The notes beneath the pieces were generated by a model, which worked only from the letters and a program-made list of their open reading frames with translations, did not search any database and was not told the DNA's origin. From an uncultured Eubacteriales bacterium (GTDB lineage Bacteria > Bacillota > Clostridia > Oscillospirales > CAG-272), in the NCBI GenBank assembly GCA_934476315.1, contig CAKSNQ010000049.1, positions 1 to 9,579 of the forward strand: a DNA stretch of 9,579 nucleotides, given 5' to 3'. The translations under genes were made by a program, and so were the position numbers. Position 1 is the first letter of the stretch. The number at the start of each line of letters is the position of its first letter. Shown in pieces: positions 1-7,287 of the stretch.

Positions 1-2
1 GC

Positions 3-761
3 CTATTCCTCTATCAAAGTTTTTGAAGGGTGTGGGAAACTTTTTCCCAAAAAGTTTCCCACGTCGTCCCCCACGTCGTCTTCTCCCCACAACGACAGCC
101 CGAAGCTATCGTTGAGTACCTTTTCGAGGCGGTGGACGGGCAGTCCGACGACGTTGAAATAATCGCCGCGGATTCCCGTGACCCACAGGGCGGCGGTATC
201 CTGAACGCCGTAGGCGCCCGCCTTATCCATCGGCTCGCCCGAGGCGACGTAGCGCGCGATCAATTCGTCGGTGAGGAGATCAAAGGTGACGTCGGTTCGC
301 TCATGCGCGGTCACGCAGGTCTCCCCGCGGACGACGGCGATGCCGCTGACGACCGAATGGGTCCGCCCCGACAGGGTCCGCAGCATGTGGGCAGCGTCGT
401 CGGCACTGTGCGGCTTGCCGAGAATGTTTCCGTCGGGGTCGCAGACAACGGTGTCCGCCGCGATGATGACGGTGCCCTCGTCGGGGGCGGCAACGGGGGG
501 GACAGTATCAGAAGCGCCCCCCGCAGTGCCGGATGCGGAATCGGCGCGCGCGCCGCCCTGCTCTGCCCTGCTCCGCGCCCTCAGAATTTCCCGTACGGCG
601 CGCGCCTTGCGGCTTGCCAGCTCCTCCACCAAACGGCAGGCATCCCGCTCGGCGCAATCCTCCGGGACATCCGCGCACAGGACGGTAAAGTCCAGCCCCA
701 GGTGGGTGAGAATTTCCCGGCGGCGCGGCGAGCCGGAGGCAAGAATCCATTGGATTTTCAT
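3..761 (-). CDS. maf: Maf-family nucleoside triphosphate pyrophosphatase (dTTP/UTP type)
   Basis: 252-residue cytoplasmic enzyme. The family hydrolyses non-canonical or excess nucleoside triphosphates to NMP plus pyrophosphate and was first linked to septum inhibition. Visible motifs are ASGSPRRREIL (residues 8-18, phosphate-binding loop), AADTVV (101-106, with the family's catalytic Asp103), GKP (115-117), SGRTHSVVSG (131-140), DKAGAYGVQ (179-187) and GDYFNVVGLP (199-208). The SGSPRR and AGAYGVQ forms resemble E. coli YhdE (dTTP/UTP) rather than YceF (m7GTP). The start at 761 is preceded by AAGGGAG (771-777) at 9 nt, and the gene begins 25 bp after the DUF4340 gene stops, so it is probably the last gene of the operon seen here. 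Two oddities: a low-complexity Ala/Gly/Arg insert at about residues 63-96, and a C-terminal tail (about 227-252, containing DDVGDDVG and SFPHPSKTL) beyond the usual Maf end, encoded by a hairpin repeat. The stop is TAG at 3-5. Family assignment is certain; substrate type is inferred. Confidence 0.95.
   Translation of the reverse strand: MKIQWILASGSPRRREILTHLGLDFTVLCADVPEDCAERDACRLVEELASRKARAVREILRARSRAEQGGARADSASGTAGGASDTVPPVAAPDEGTVIIAADTVVCDPDGNILGKPHSADDAAHMLRTLSGRTHSVVSGIAVVRGETCVTAHERTDVTFDLLTDELIARYVASGEPMDKAGAYGVQDTAALWVTGIRGDYFNVVGLPVHRLEKVLNDSFGLSLWGEDDVGDDVGNFLGKSFPHPSKTLIEE
32..62. repeat. perfect 14-bp hairpin repeat inside the 3' end of maf
   Basis: gtgggaaacttttt (32-45), loop ccc, aaaaagtttcccac (49-62). 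It encodes part of the extra C-terminal tail of Maf. No U-run follows on either strand, so it is not a standard terminator. The core GGGAAACT/AGTTTCCC also appears in the hairpin at 9198-9232, suggesting a dispersed repeat family. Confidence 0.7.
58..81. repeat. 12-bp tandem duplication (cccacgtcgtcc) in the maf tail
   Basis: The 12-bp unit at 58-69 recurs at 70-81, with its first 11 bases (58-68 and 70-80) identical. In the maf reading direction it encodes the repeated GDDV residues of the C-terminal extension, next to the hairpin at 32-62. It is consistent with repeat insertion and slippage at the gene end. Confidence 0.55.
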
Positions 762-786
762 AGGAAAAGGCTCCCTTGTGTCAAGG

Positions 787-2973
787 TCAGCTCTTGGATT
801 CGGAATCCACGAGCACGCCGTCGCGGACGCGGGCGGCGTCGGCGATCAGCTTTTCCACAAACGACGCGTCCACGAAAAATTCGCCCTCGCCGTTGATGGT
901 CAGGTACGATCTGCCCTCGGAGTAGCGGTAGAAGCGGCAGACTATGGTTGCCGTGTTGTTTTCCTTGAAATAATCCGGGCAGGTCGTGGCGGCGTAGTCC
1001 TCCGCCTCAATGGTCAGCACGAGCTGACACTCGCTGTCGTCCATGGCGCGGAAAGCCGCCATTTCCTCTTCCGTCAGCGTGATCTTTCCGTCGCTGACCT
1101 GCCCGCCGATGGAGGCGTACAGGAGCGCCTTATAGAACTGCCGGAAGTTGTAGACAGGGGTTTCCTGGGTTTGCCGCCCGGTGGACGCCGAGGTCTTGTA
1201 GACGATATAATCCGGCTCCACGCCGTCGATCCACATGCGCAGGTTATTGGAATTGATATTTTGGGACTGATCGGAGGCGCTGTTGTCGAACGTAAAGTTG
1301 ATGGTGCCGTCCGGCGTGCGGACGTTCAGGCGGCGGACGTAGGCGAGGTTGTACCAGATGATATACTGATTGATCCAGTCAAAGGTCCGGTTTTCGAGGA
1401 ATGAAAATGAGCTCTCGTGAACCTCGGCGATGACGTTGCAAAGCGCGGAGGCGACGTAGTAGGTGCCACTCTCCGTCCGCTCGCTGATCATGAGAAAATT
1501 GTCAATGGTGGCGTCGGTTTTTCCGTCGCCGTCGGTGTCCGCCTCGTAGTCATAGGACAGGACGAAGGCGGGGGAATCCAACCCGTATTCGCGCAGTGCC
1601 TCGTCGGTCAGTCCCAGCTTGCGGATGCCGACGAAATTCGTCTGGTACAGGCACTGGAGCATGTTGCTCACCGTGTCGCCGGCGAGCCGGTAGCTGCCCA
1701 GCGGGTATTTGAACAGCGGCGAGACGCGGTAGATGTCGGCGGAGAACATGGTGTTGTTTCTCTCCGGCATGGGGATATAGTCGAACGCGACCTGAACGTC
1801 CAACGATGCCGTGTCGCCGTCAAGGCAACGCGCGAGCACGAAGTTTTTCACGTTGAAATACGAGGTGCTCTCCATCGGGTAAACGATCATGGGGGTAATC
1901 AGCTCCTCCACAGGCAGGAGGAGAGCCTTTTTGTAGGTGTCCCCGTTCATGATGTAGACATTCTTGTTTTCGTCGCCGTCCAGCTTGCAGTAGAAGGAGT
2001 TCCCGGTGACGGTGGCGTCGCCGATGAGCACGGTGTACGAGACGCCGGACTTGGAGGTGACGGTGTATTTGATCGGCTTGTATTCGTACTCGTTGCCGTC
2101 CGCGTCCGTGCGGGTTTCGGGGACAAGCCCGTACTCGGCGAGTCCCAGCTCCTCGACCTGCGCGGGGTCAAGGCGGCGTTGCGTGAGCGGGTAGCCCGCG
2201 CCGACGCAGAGGTAGGCGTATTTTTCCTTGTCGTAGGAGACGAGGAATTTCTCAAAGCCGAGGATTTTCACGTTGCCCTCGTCGTCGAGGTAGAATGTGT
2301 AGCTGTCGTCGCCGTTTTCCACGGTGAGCTTGGCGACGTCGGACTGACGGATCTGAGCGAACATAAGGATGCGGCTGTTGGGACCGACCTGTTCCGTTCC
2401 GGCGGTATCGACGACGGCAAATTCCGTGATCTCGCCCGTCTCCGCGTTCAGCGAAAGCTGGGTGCCCAGCACGGTCAGATAGTAGCCGTCGCTGTTGGTC
2501 GACAGGGGCGCGCCGTCCGCGTCGTAGAGGACGTAGGAGCCGTCGGATTTTTTCGCCTCATAGACCGCGCCGTCGTAGTCGGTGTAGCGGACGACCGAGG
2601 CGATGTTGGACGCGACGGCGAGCAGGATGGCGAGCACCACAATGGCTCCGAGCAGGGCGAAAAGCGCGTATTTTTGCGTACGCATCAGGGATTTTTTGCG
2701 TTTGGCGGAGTTGCCGCGCGAGAGCTTGGTAAAGTGGGCGTAGAGCGTGATGTCCTCGGTGGCGTTCACCGTGTCCGACGGCAGAATTTTCTCTCCGTTG
2801 ACGTCGGGCTGGGTGAACCAACCGTCAAAGCGGTATCCGGGGCGGCTTGCCTGCGGCAGAGTGCCGAACGGCTCCCCGGTGGCGCGCTCACAGAACGAGG
2901 CGGGGCAGGAGCCCTTGCCCGCGTTCAGCAGAAGATTGACGACATTTTGCGATTGAAGCTGATGTTCCGACAT
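787..2973 (-). CDS. DUF4340-type membrane-anchored protein with N-terminal InlB-like B-repeat
   Basis: 728 residues from the ATG at 2973, chosen because AGAAAGG lies 10 nt upstream (2984-2990). The frame stays open to an ATG at 3126, but that extension has no such site and would overlap the preceding gene. Residues about 12-82 match an InlB/Listeria-Bacteroides B-repeat (LNAGKGSCPA, RPGYRFDGWF, ITLYAHF). A basic stretch (KRKK, 91-94) precedes one transmembrane helix at about 102-124, so the N-terminus with its B-repeat should be cytoplasmic and residues 130-728 external. The external part has DUF4340-like signs: LGLAEYGL (276-283), REYGLDSPAF (461-470) and a beta-rich C-terminus with LTINGEGEFFVDA (691-703). 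DTDGDGKTD (residues 479-487, beginning at Asp479) is a DxDxDGxxD calcium-loop-like sequence. In other genomes DUF4340 proteins accompany GldG-like ABC components, as here. Function is unknown; a structural or substrate-handling role outside the membrane is inference. Confidence 0.88.
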   Translation of the reverse strand: MSEHQLQSQNVVNLLLNAGKGSCPASFCERATGEPFGTLPQASRPGYRFDGWFTQPDVNGEKILPSDTVNATEDITLYAHFTKLSRGNSAKRKKSLMRTQKYALFALLGAIVVLAILLAVASNIASVVRYTDYDGAVYEAKKSDGSYVLYDADGAPLSTNSDGYYLTVLGTQLSLNAETGEITEFAVVDTAGTEQVGPNSRILMFAQIRQSDVAKLTVENGDDSYTFYLDDEGNVKILGFEKFLVSYDKEKYAYLCVGAGYPLTQRRLDPAQVEELGLAEYGLVPETRTDADGNEYEYKPIKYTVTSKSGVSYTVLIGDATVTGNSFYCKLDGDENKNVYIMNGDTYKKALLLPVEELITPMIVYPMESTSYFNVKNFVLARCLDGDTASLDVQVAFDYIPMPERNNTMFSADIYRVSPLFKYPLGSYRLAGDTVSNMLQCLYQTNFVGIRKLGLTDEALREYGLDSPAFVLSYDYEADTDGDGKTDATIDNFLMISERTESGTYYVASALCNVIAEVHESSFSFLENRTFDWINQYIIWYNLAYVRRLNVRTPDGTINFTFDNSASDQSQNINSNNLRMWIDGVEPDYIVYKTSASTGRQTQETPVYNFRQFYKALLYASIGGQVSDGKITLTEEEMAAFRAMDDSECQLVLTIEAEDYAATTCPDYFKENNTATIVCRFYRYSEGRSYLTINGEGEFFVDASFVEKLIADAARVRDGVLVDSESKS

Positions 2974-3089
2974 GAAACCGGCACCTTTCTTGTAACAGGA
3001 TTCTCTTGTCGCGCGGCGGCGCGCCTGCCCGGGATGGGGGGCGTCCGACCGATGCGGCGTGGGGGGATTTGAGGGGGGCGTCCCCCGGA
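2974..3089 (-). other. 116-bp spacer between second GldG-like gene and DUF4340 gene
   Basis: This is the longest gap inside the operon. Just after the stop codon is a short GGGGG-ACG-CCCCC stem (3074-3086), and the 11-mer GGACGCCCCCC occurs twice in the spacer. No U-tract follows the stem, so it is not a normal intrinsic terminator; it could be an mRNA-stabilising or attenuating element. I see no promoter motif with both boxes here. Confidence 0.35.
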
Positions 3090-4835
3090 TCAGGCGTATT
3101 TTCTGCGGGTCACAACCGTGATGCAAAGCCCCGCCGCCAGAACAGCGGGAATGAGCGCGAGCGTGAGCGTCATGTTCTTCTTGTAGGTCGCGGAGGGCAC
3201 GGCGGAGGTTCCGATCTCGGTCGAGCGGAACGGCTTGATATACTGCTCGATGCGCGCCGCCATGGAATCCTGTCCGAGCGAGCGGAGGACTCCGGCGAGC
3301 ATATCGGCGTTGCCGTAGGCGTTCGACTGCAGCAGCTCGTCGTCCAGAAAATCAGTCGAAGCGCCGACCATCACATAGGAATTGTGCGAAACGGTGGTGT
3401 AGCCGTTGCGGTCGCCCGGCTCGGTGGACGTCTCGATCGCAATGGTCATCAGGCGATAGGTCGCGTCCTCGGAGGGCTTTGCCACGGCGTCGTCGCCGGC
3501 GTAAGCCTGCGCCGCACTTCCGGAGGTGAACACGTCAAAGACCTGACGGTACACGCCGTCCTGCCCGTACGAGCCGTAGGAATAGGCGGGCGTTCCGTTG
3601 TCCTCGTTGGCGTCCACAAAGGCAGTCTTGAAGGCGCGGGAATAGGTCAGCGCCGTCGCATTCGGGAAAATGACCTTGGCGGGGTATGCCAACGAGCGCA
3701 TGTCGGCGGTCATCGAGCCGCCCAGTCCCGTGGACACGTAGTCGCCGATGAGCGTCTGCCCGTCCGCGCTCAGCGAGGTCTCGGCGTCGCGGACAAGGTA
3801 ATTCTGCGACAGTCCCGCCTCGTCGGTGACGCGGCAGATCTGCGTGCCCCACTTCTCCAGATACTCCTCAAAGTTGGGAAGCACGGGCGTGTCGGGGTCG
3901 AAAAAGACGAGAAATGCGTTTTCCTCATCCAGAAACGCATCCAGCCGCGCGACCTCGGAGACGGTCGCCTGCCCGGAAACGATCTGCGGGTAGCCGGTCA
4001 GGTCCTCGCGGGGACCGACCGAAATCATCAGGCGGCAGTCGGCGGGAATCTCGTCGTGCTCCAGGTCAAAGTCGTCCACCACGGTGTAGCCCGCATCCGC
4101 AAGGAGCGTGCGCAGTCCGTCGGAGTAGCCGCTCTCCCCGTGGTTGGTCAGAAGACAGCAGACGGGGGAGACCGCCTTGGTGACGGCGAGAATGGCGGAG
4201 GCGAACCGCTTTTCCCCGCTGTACGCCCACGGCGAGGAGGCGTCGGTGCTCTCGAACGTGAAGAAATCGCGGTAGGACAGGCGGCGGTATTCGGTGCCGC
4301 TGGCGATGATGACATTGGAGGAATAGACCGTGGTGTAGGCGTTGTTCTTGTATTTTTGAACCGCCGAGGGGTTCTTGTAGACGTTGATGCAGGACACGCG
4401 GACGATGTCCGGGAACCGCTTCTGAAGCGACAGCGCGGTCAGATAGACCATTCTCTGCGCCTCATTTTCCATGAGGTTGTCGGGGTCCTCGCAAAAGATC
4501 AGCTCGACCTCCACCGGCTCGGCGCCCTCGCTCTGGCGCTTGGCGTCCAGCTCGGCAAAGGAGTTGTCCAAAAGCTCCACGCACCCGTCGGAGAGCGTGT
4601 AGAACTCATACGGCGTCTTGATTTTTACCTTCTGACCGTCCTGAGAGGTCTTGGTCTGCGTGCGGATATAGGTGGTCATGTCCGTGAACCACAGCCCCCG
4701 CGCGGCGAGCGCCGAGAACAGGACGTTGATGCCCATCACGGCGAGAATCACAACGGCGGTCAGCACGACCGAGAGCGAGGCGCGGCGTGCGCGGCGACCT
4801 CTCCCGCGGGAAGAATTTGGCGATATTTGTCTCAT
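3090..4835 (-). CDS. GldG-like ABC transporter auxiliary membrane protein (second copy)
   Basis: 581 residues. Basic N-terminus (RGRGRRARR), transmembrane helix at about 21-43, large external domain, second helix at about 555-576 and a short RRKYA cytoplasmic tail: the usual GldG/COG3225 layout. Family-like features are WFTDMTT (49-55), YTLSDG (79-84), an external NHGE (231-234) in the IFT52/GldG-like middle region, and YGNADMLAGVL near the C-terminus. It is clearly paralogous to the gene just upstream, sharing LSADG, NHGE, the TDMTT segment, the F/YGNAD segment and the final helix. It differs by about 20 extra residues at 55-76 and a longer segment before the C-terminal helix. The ATG overlaps the upstream stop (ATGA, 4832-4835). 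GGAGG at 4844-4848, 8 nt away and inside the upstream gene, sets the start and suggests translational coupling. Probable role: external auxiliary subunit of the ABC complex; its substrate is unknown. Confidence 0.9.
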   Translation of the reverse strand: MRQISPNSSRGRGRRARRASLSVVLTAVVILAVMGINVLFSALAARGLWFTDMTTYIRTQTKTSQDGQKVKIKTPYEFYTLSDGCVELLDNSFAELDAKRQSEGAEPVEVELIFCEDPDNLMENEAQRMVYLTALSLQKRFPDIVRVSCINVYKNPSAVQKYKNNAYTTVYSSNVIIASGTEYRRLSYRDFFTFESTDASSPWAYSGEKRFASAILAVTKAVSPVCCLLTNHGESGYSDGLRTLLADAGYTVVDDFDLEHDEIPADCRLMISVGPREDLTGYPQIVSGQATVSEVARLDAFLDEENAFLVFFDPDTPVLPNFEEYLEKWGTQICRVTDEAGLSQNYLVRDAETSLSADGQTLIGDYVSTGLGGSMTADMRSLAYPAKVIFPNATALTYSRAFKTAFVDANEDNGTPAYSYGSYGQDGVYRQVFDVFTSGSAAQAYAGDDAVAKPSEDATYRLMTIAIETSTEPGDRNGYTTVSHNSYVMVGASTDFLDDELLQSNAYGNADMLAGVLRSLGQDSMAARIEQYIKPFRSTEIGTSAVPSATYKKNMTLTLALIPAVLAAGLCITVVTRRKYA

Positions 4836-6370
4836 GCGTTTTTCCTCCGAACCAGAATAATGACGGCGGCGACGAGCACGATCACGGCGGGCGTGATCGT
4901 CAGCGCCAGCGTCCAGTTGCGGGTCTGCACGGTGGTCAGAACAGAGATGGACATGGAGACGGGGAACGGCTTGTAGCGCAGACCGATGAGAACGTGCTCC
5001 TTACCGAGGGCAGTCAGCGCTGTGTTGAGCACATCCGCGTTGCCGAAGACGGCAGAGCGCACATAGGTTTCCTCCGCGAAATAGGTCGAGGAGACCGCGA
5101 GGAGCTGTCCGCCGGTGTTGCTGTCCTCGCCGAGCATCATCAGCGCGAGGGATTGCCCCGCGGTGTCAAGGCGTTTGCCGACCGCCCACGCGGTCGCCTC
5201 CCCGGAGGCGGTAAAGAGCGTGGTGGCGCGGCGGGATCCGTCAGCACTGACGAGATCGCCATCCCCTCTGCGCGCAAATCCGTCCGCGGGGCAAAGTGCC
5301 GTTGCGTCGCGGAAAACGACGGGCGGGGTGTAGGATTCATCCCTCAGTCCGGAGAGAATCTCCCCGCCCCTGCCCGTATCCGCATAGGCGGCGAGCAACG
5401 TGTAGCCGTCCGCCGAGAGCGCGGCGCTGTCGTCGCGCACCATGGCGTTGTAGAAAATGCCGGTGGCGGGGTCGGAGGAGCGCAGGAGGCTCATACCGAA
5501 CTCGGAGAGGAGCGTTTCCAGATGGGGAAGCTCGGGCGTGCCCGACGAGAGGAAGAGCGCCAGCTTGCCGCCGCGGTCGAGGTAGGTGCGCAGGGCGACC
5601 AACTCGTCCCGGTCGGAGAAGCTGTCGGCGACCATCAGGTCGGTGTTCGGATTGTACATGAGCAGAAGCTCGCAGTCCTCGGGGATATCCGAGGCGTAGG
5701 AGTCAAGGAACATATAGCTGTACCCGGCGTCCCGGAGCAGGTAGAGAAGCTGATAGTCGTAGAAAATCTCGCCGTGGTTGACGGTGACGCACGCCAGCGG
5801 ACGGTCGCCCGCCATGAGGGATGCCAGCGTCGCGGCAAAGACGCGTTCGCCGTCAAAGCCGAGGGGCGTGGTGGTGTCCCCGGCGGCAAAGGCGAAAAAT
5901 TCCCGCTGGGAAAAGACGCGGCGCTCGCCGCCCTCGACCTCCAGCACGACGTTCGACGGCGAGGTGACACCCAGCGCGTCGGCGCGTTTTTTCTCGGTCC
6001 AGCAGTCGAACCAGCTGACGTGCACGGTGTCCGGGAACGCCTGCTCCAGCTCGCGGGCGATGTTGTAGATATAACCGCCGACAGAGCCGACCTCGTACTG
6101 CCGGTAGTCCTCGGCGAAAATGATATTGGCAACCACCGGCGTCTCGCGCGTTCTGTTCGCCTCGTCGATCTCGCGGCGGAGCAGCTCCTGCGCGTCGTCC
6201 GACAGCGAATAGACGCCGCCGGTCGTCATGTCGGTATACCAGTGGTAATGATTGGCAAGAACAGAAAAGACATAGTTCGCCAGCACCACGGCGGCGACAA
6301 TGGTAACGGTCAGCGCGGCGGTCATTCCCCCGTAGCGCGCCCGTTTGCTGTGTAGCGTTTGACCTTTCAT
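4832..6370 (-). CDS. GldG-like ABC transporter auxiliary membrane protein (first copy)
   Basis: 512 residues. Basic N-terminus, transmembrane helix at about 17-39, external domain, second helix at about 486-507 and an RRKNA tail. WYTDMTT (44-50) followed by VYSLSDDAQELL matches the N-terminal region of GldG proteins; NHGE is at 198-201, and the middle region (DAGYSYMFLD, IPEDCELLLMYNP) fits the GldG/IFT52-like fold. In Flavobacterium GldG works with GldF and GldA as an ABC complex needed for gliding. Here there is no other gliding gene in view, so only the complex architecture, not motility, can be transferred. The ATG at 6370 has AGAAAGGA (6382-6389) 11 nt upstream, and the gap to the permease gene is 55 bp. 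Its stop overlaps the start of its paralogue by 4 bp. Confidence 0.9.
   Translation of the reverse strand: MKGQTLHSKRARYGGMTAALTVTIVAAVVLANYVFSVLANHYHWYTDMTTGGVYSLSDDAQELLRREIDEANRTRETPVVANIIFAEDYRQYEVGSVGGYIYNIARELEQAFPDTVHVSWFDCWTEKKRADALGVTSPSNVVLEVEGGERRVFSQREFFAFAAGDTTTPLGFDGERVFAATLASLMAGDRPLACVTVNHGEIFYDYQLLYLLRDAGYSYMFLDSYASDIPEDCELLLMYNPNTDLMVADSFSDRDELVALRTYLDRGGKLALFLSSGTPELPHLETLLSEFGMSLLRSSDPATGIFYNAMVRDDSAALSADGYTLLAAYADTGRGGEILSGLRDESYTPPVVFRDATALCPADGFARRGDGDLVSADGSRRATTLFTASGEATAWAVGKRLDTAGQSLALMMLGEDSNTGGQLLAVSSTYFAEETYVRSAVFGNADVLNTALTALGKEHVLIGLRYKPFPVSMSISVLTTVQTRNWTLALTITPAVIVLVAAVIILVRRKNA
4844..4848 (-). promoter_or_regulatory. ribosome binding site of the second GldG-like gene, inside the first
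   Basis: GGAGG is read on the minus strand 8 nt before the ATG at 4835. It lies within the last codons of the upstream paralogue, whose stop overlaps this ATG, and so supports coupled translation of the two paralogues. Confidence 0.75.
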
Positions 6371-6425
6371 GAAATACCCGATCCTTTCTTTTTCTTTTAC
6401 AAGCGAAAACGGAGGTTCGGGGAAC

Positions 6426-7196
6426 TCAACCCCAGCGGCGCTTTTCGTAAACGCGCACGGTGAGGAAGAGGAAAATGAAGATCAGCGACGCAAAGTACAG
6501 CAGTGCGGAATAGTCGAAGATGCCGTTGCTGAAGTTGGCAAAGCGGCTGAGCACCGAGAGCCAGTTGATGACGGCGCGGACGGCGTAGGAGCGGATGATT
6601 TGCTGATCGTCCGAATCCTTGATGCCGTTGAGCAGGTTGATGAGCACCAGCACCGCGAGGGCGGCAACCGTGATGACCGCGGCGGAGAGTTGGTTTTCGG
6701 TCAGCGAGGAGATGAGCATGCCGATGGCGATGAACGCCGCGCCCAAGAGGAGAAGCGCAAAGAGGCTTCCGACGAGCTGTGCGGTGTTGGGGCCGATCTG
6801 GGCGATGACCGAGGTGGAGCCGGCGCGTTCCCGCGCTGCGATCAGATAGATCGGGAGGAAGTTGACGCAGGAGACGAGCATGGTGCCGCCGAACAGCGTC
6901 AGAGCGGCGAGATACTTGCCCATGACCATGCCCGTGATGGTCACGGGAGCGGTCAGAAGCAGCTGCTCGGTGCGCAGCTTTCTCTCCTCGGCGAACAGCC
7001 GCATGGTCAGAATCGGGATGAGAATGATAAAGGCGAAGATCATAAAGGTAAAGTACTGCCGGGTGTCGTAGCTCTCGGAAATGAGCGTGGTGTAGCAGGC
7101 AAGCAGTGCCGAGAACACCAGAAAGATCCCGACATAGATGTACCCGATGGGGTTGATGAAGTACGAGCGCATTTCTTTTTTGTAGATGGCAAGCAT
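6426..7196 (-). CDS. GldF-like ABC-2 type permease
   Basis: 256 residues with six predicted transmembrane segments (about 16-38, 49-65, 95-120, 141-163, 170-189, 230-249) and almost no external domain, typical of ABC-2/GldF/NosY permeases. The stretch from MRLFAEERKLRTEQ to LLLTAPVT (residues 65-85) is the characteristic cytoplasmic segment of GldF-type permeases and probably contacts the ATPase. A short N-terminal amphipathic part (YKKEMRSYFINP) is also usual. The start at 7196 is the only ATG, GTG or TTG in frame: the frame is closed by a stop at 7239-7241 with no start codon between. The best Shine-Dalgarno (AAAGGAG, 7228-7234) is 31 nt away across a palindrome; only a weak AGG is closer. 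The permease probably forms the membrane channel as a homodimer with the ATPase encoded just upstream (91-bp gap). Confidence 0.93.
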   Translation of the reverse strand: MLAIYKKEMRSYFINPIGYIYVGIFLVFSALLACYTTLISESYDTRQYFTFMIFAFIILIPILTMRLFAEERKLRTEQLLLTAPVTITGMVMGKYLAALTLFGGTMLVSCVNFLPIYLIAARERAGSTSVIAQIGPNTAQLVGSLFALLLLGAAFIAIGMLISSLTENQLSAAVITVAALAVLVLINLLNGIKDSDDQQIIRSYAVRAVINWLSVLSRFANFSNGIFDYSALLYFASLIFIFLFLTVRVYEKRRWG

Positions 7197-7241
7197 GAAA
7201 CCGAACCTGCACTCCCCGCGGGGAGCGCTCCTTTCATATCA
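7197..7241 (-). promoter_or_regulatory. structured leader of the permease gene with distant Shine-Dalgarno
   Basis: Between the Shine-Dalgarno AAAGGAG (7228-7234) and the permease ATG lie a perfect 14-bp palindrome CTCCCCGCGGGGAG (7212-7225) and an overlapping 10-bp palindrome GGAGCGCTCC (7222-7231) that includes the GGAG of the Shine-Dalgarno. The two cannot fold together. The first would shorten the effective spacing to about 17 nt; the second would mask the site. A role in setting permease expression is inference. Confidence 0.4.
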
Positions 7242-7287
7242 AAAAATCGGGGAAAAGCGGAAAGTCCCGGGGGAGCGGCGACCGAGG

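Noticed and set aside
32..62. Hairpin at the end of maf as an intrinsic terminator
   Set aside because: The stem is strong, but no U-tract follows on either strand and it lies inside the coding sequence.
1417..3072. Long plus-strand open frame (551 codons) opposite the DUF4340 gene
   Set aside because: Antisense to a gene with recognisable domains. The translation is a Val/Gly/Asp-rich composition typical of the shadow of a GC-rich gene, with no domain.
2974..3126. Upstream ATG at 3126 as start of the DUF4340 protein
   Set aside because: Would overlap the preceding gene and add a Pro/Arg-rich leader without a ribosome site. The ATG at 2973 has AGAAAGG at 10 nt and begins just before the B-repeat.
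3006..4976. Long plus-strand open frame (656 codons) opposite the second GldG-like gene
   Set aside because: Antisense shadow of a well supported membrane protein; Arg/Gly/Val/His-rich, no motif, spans the operon gap.
4787..6355. Plus-strand open frame (522 codons) opposite the first GldG-like gene
   Set aside because: Antisense to a clear gene, low-complexity, no recognisable family.
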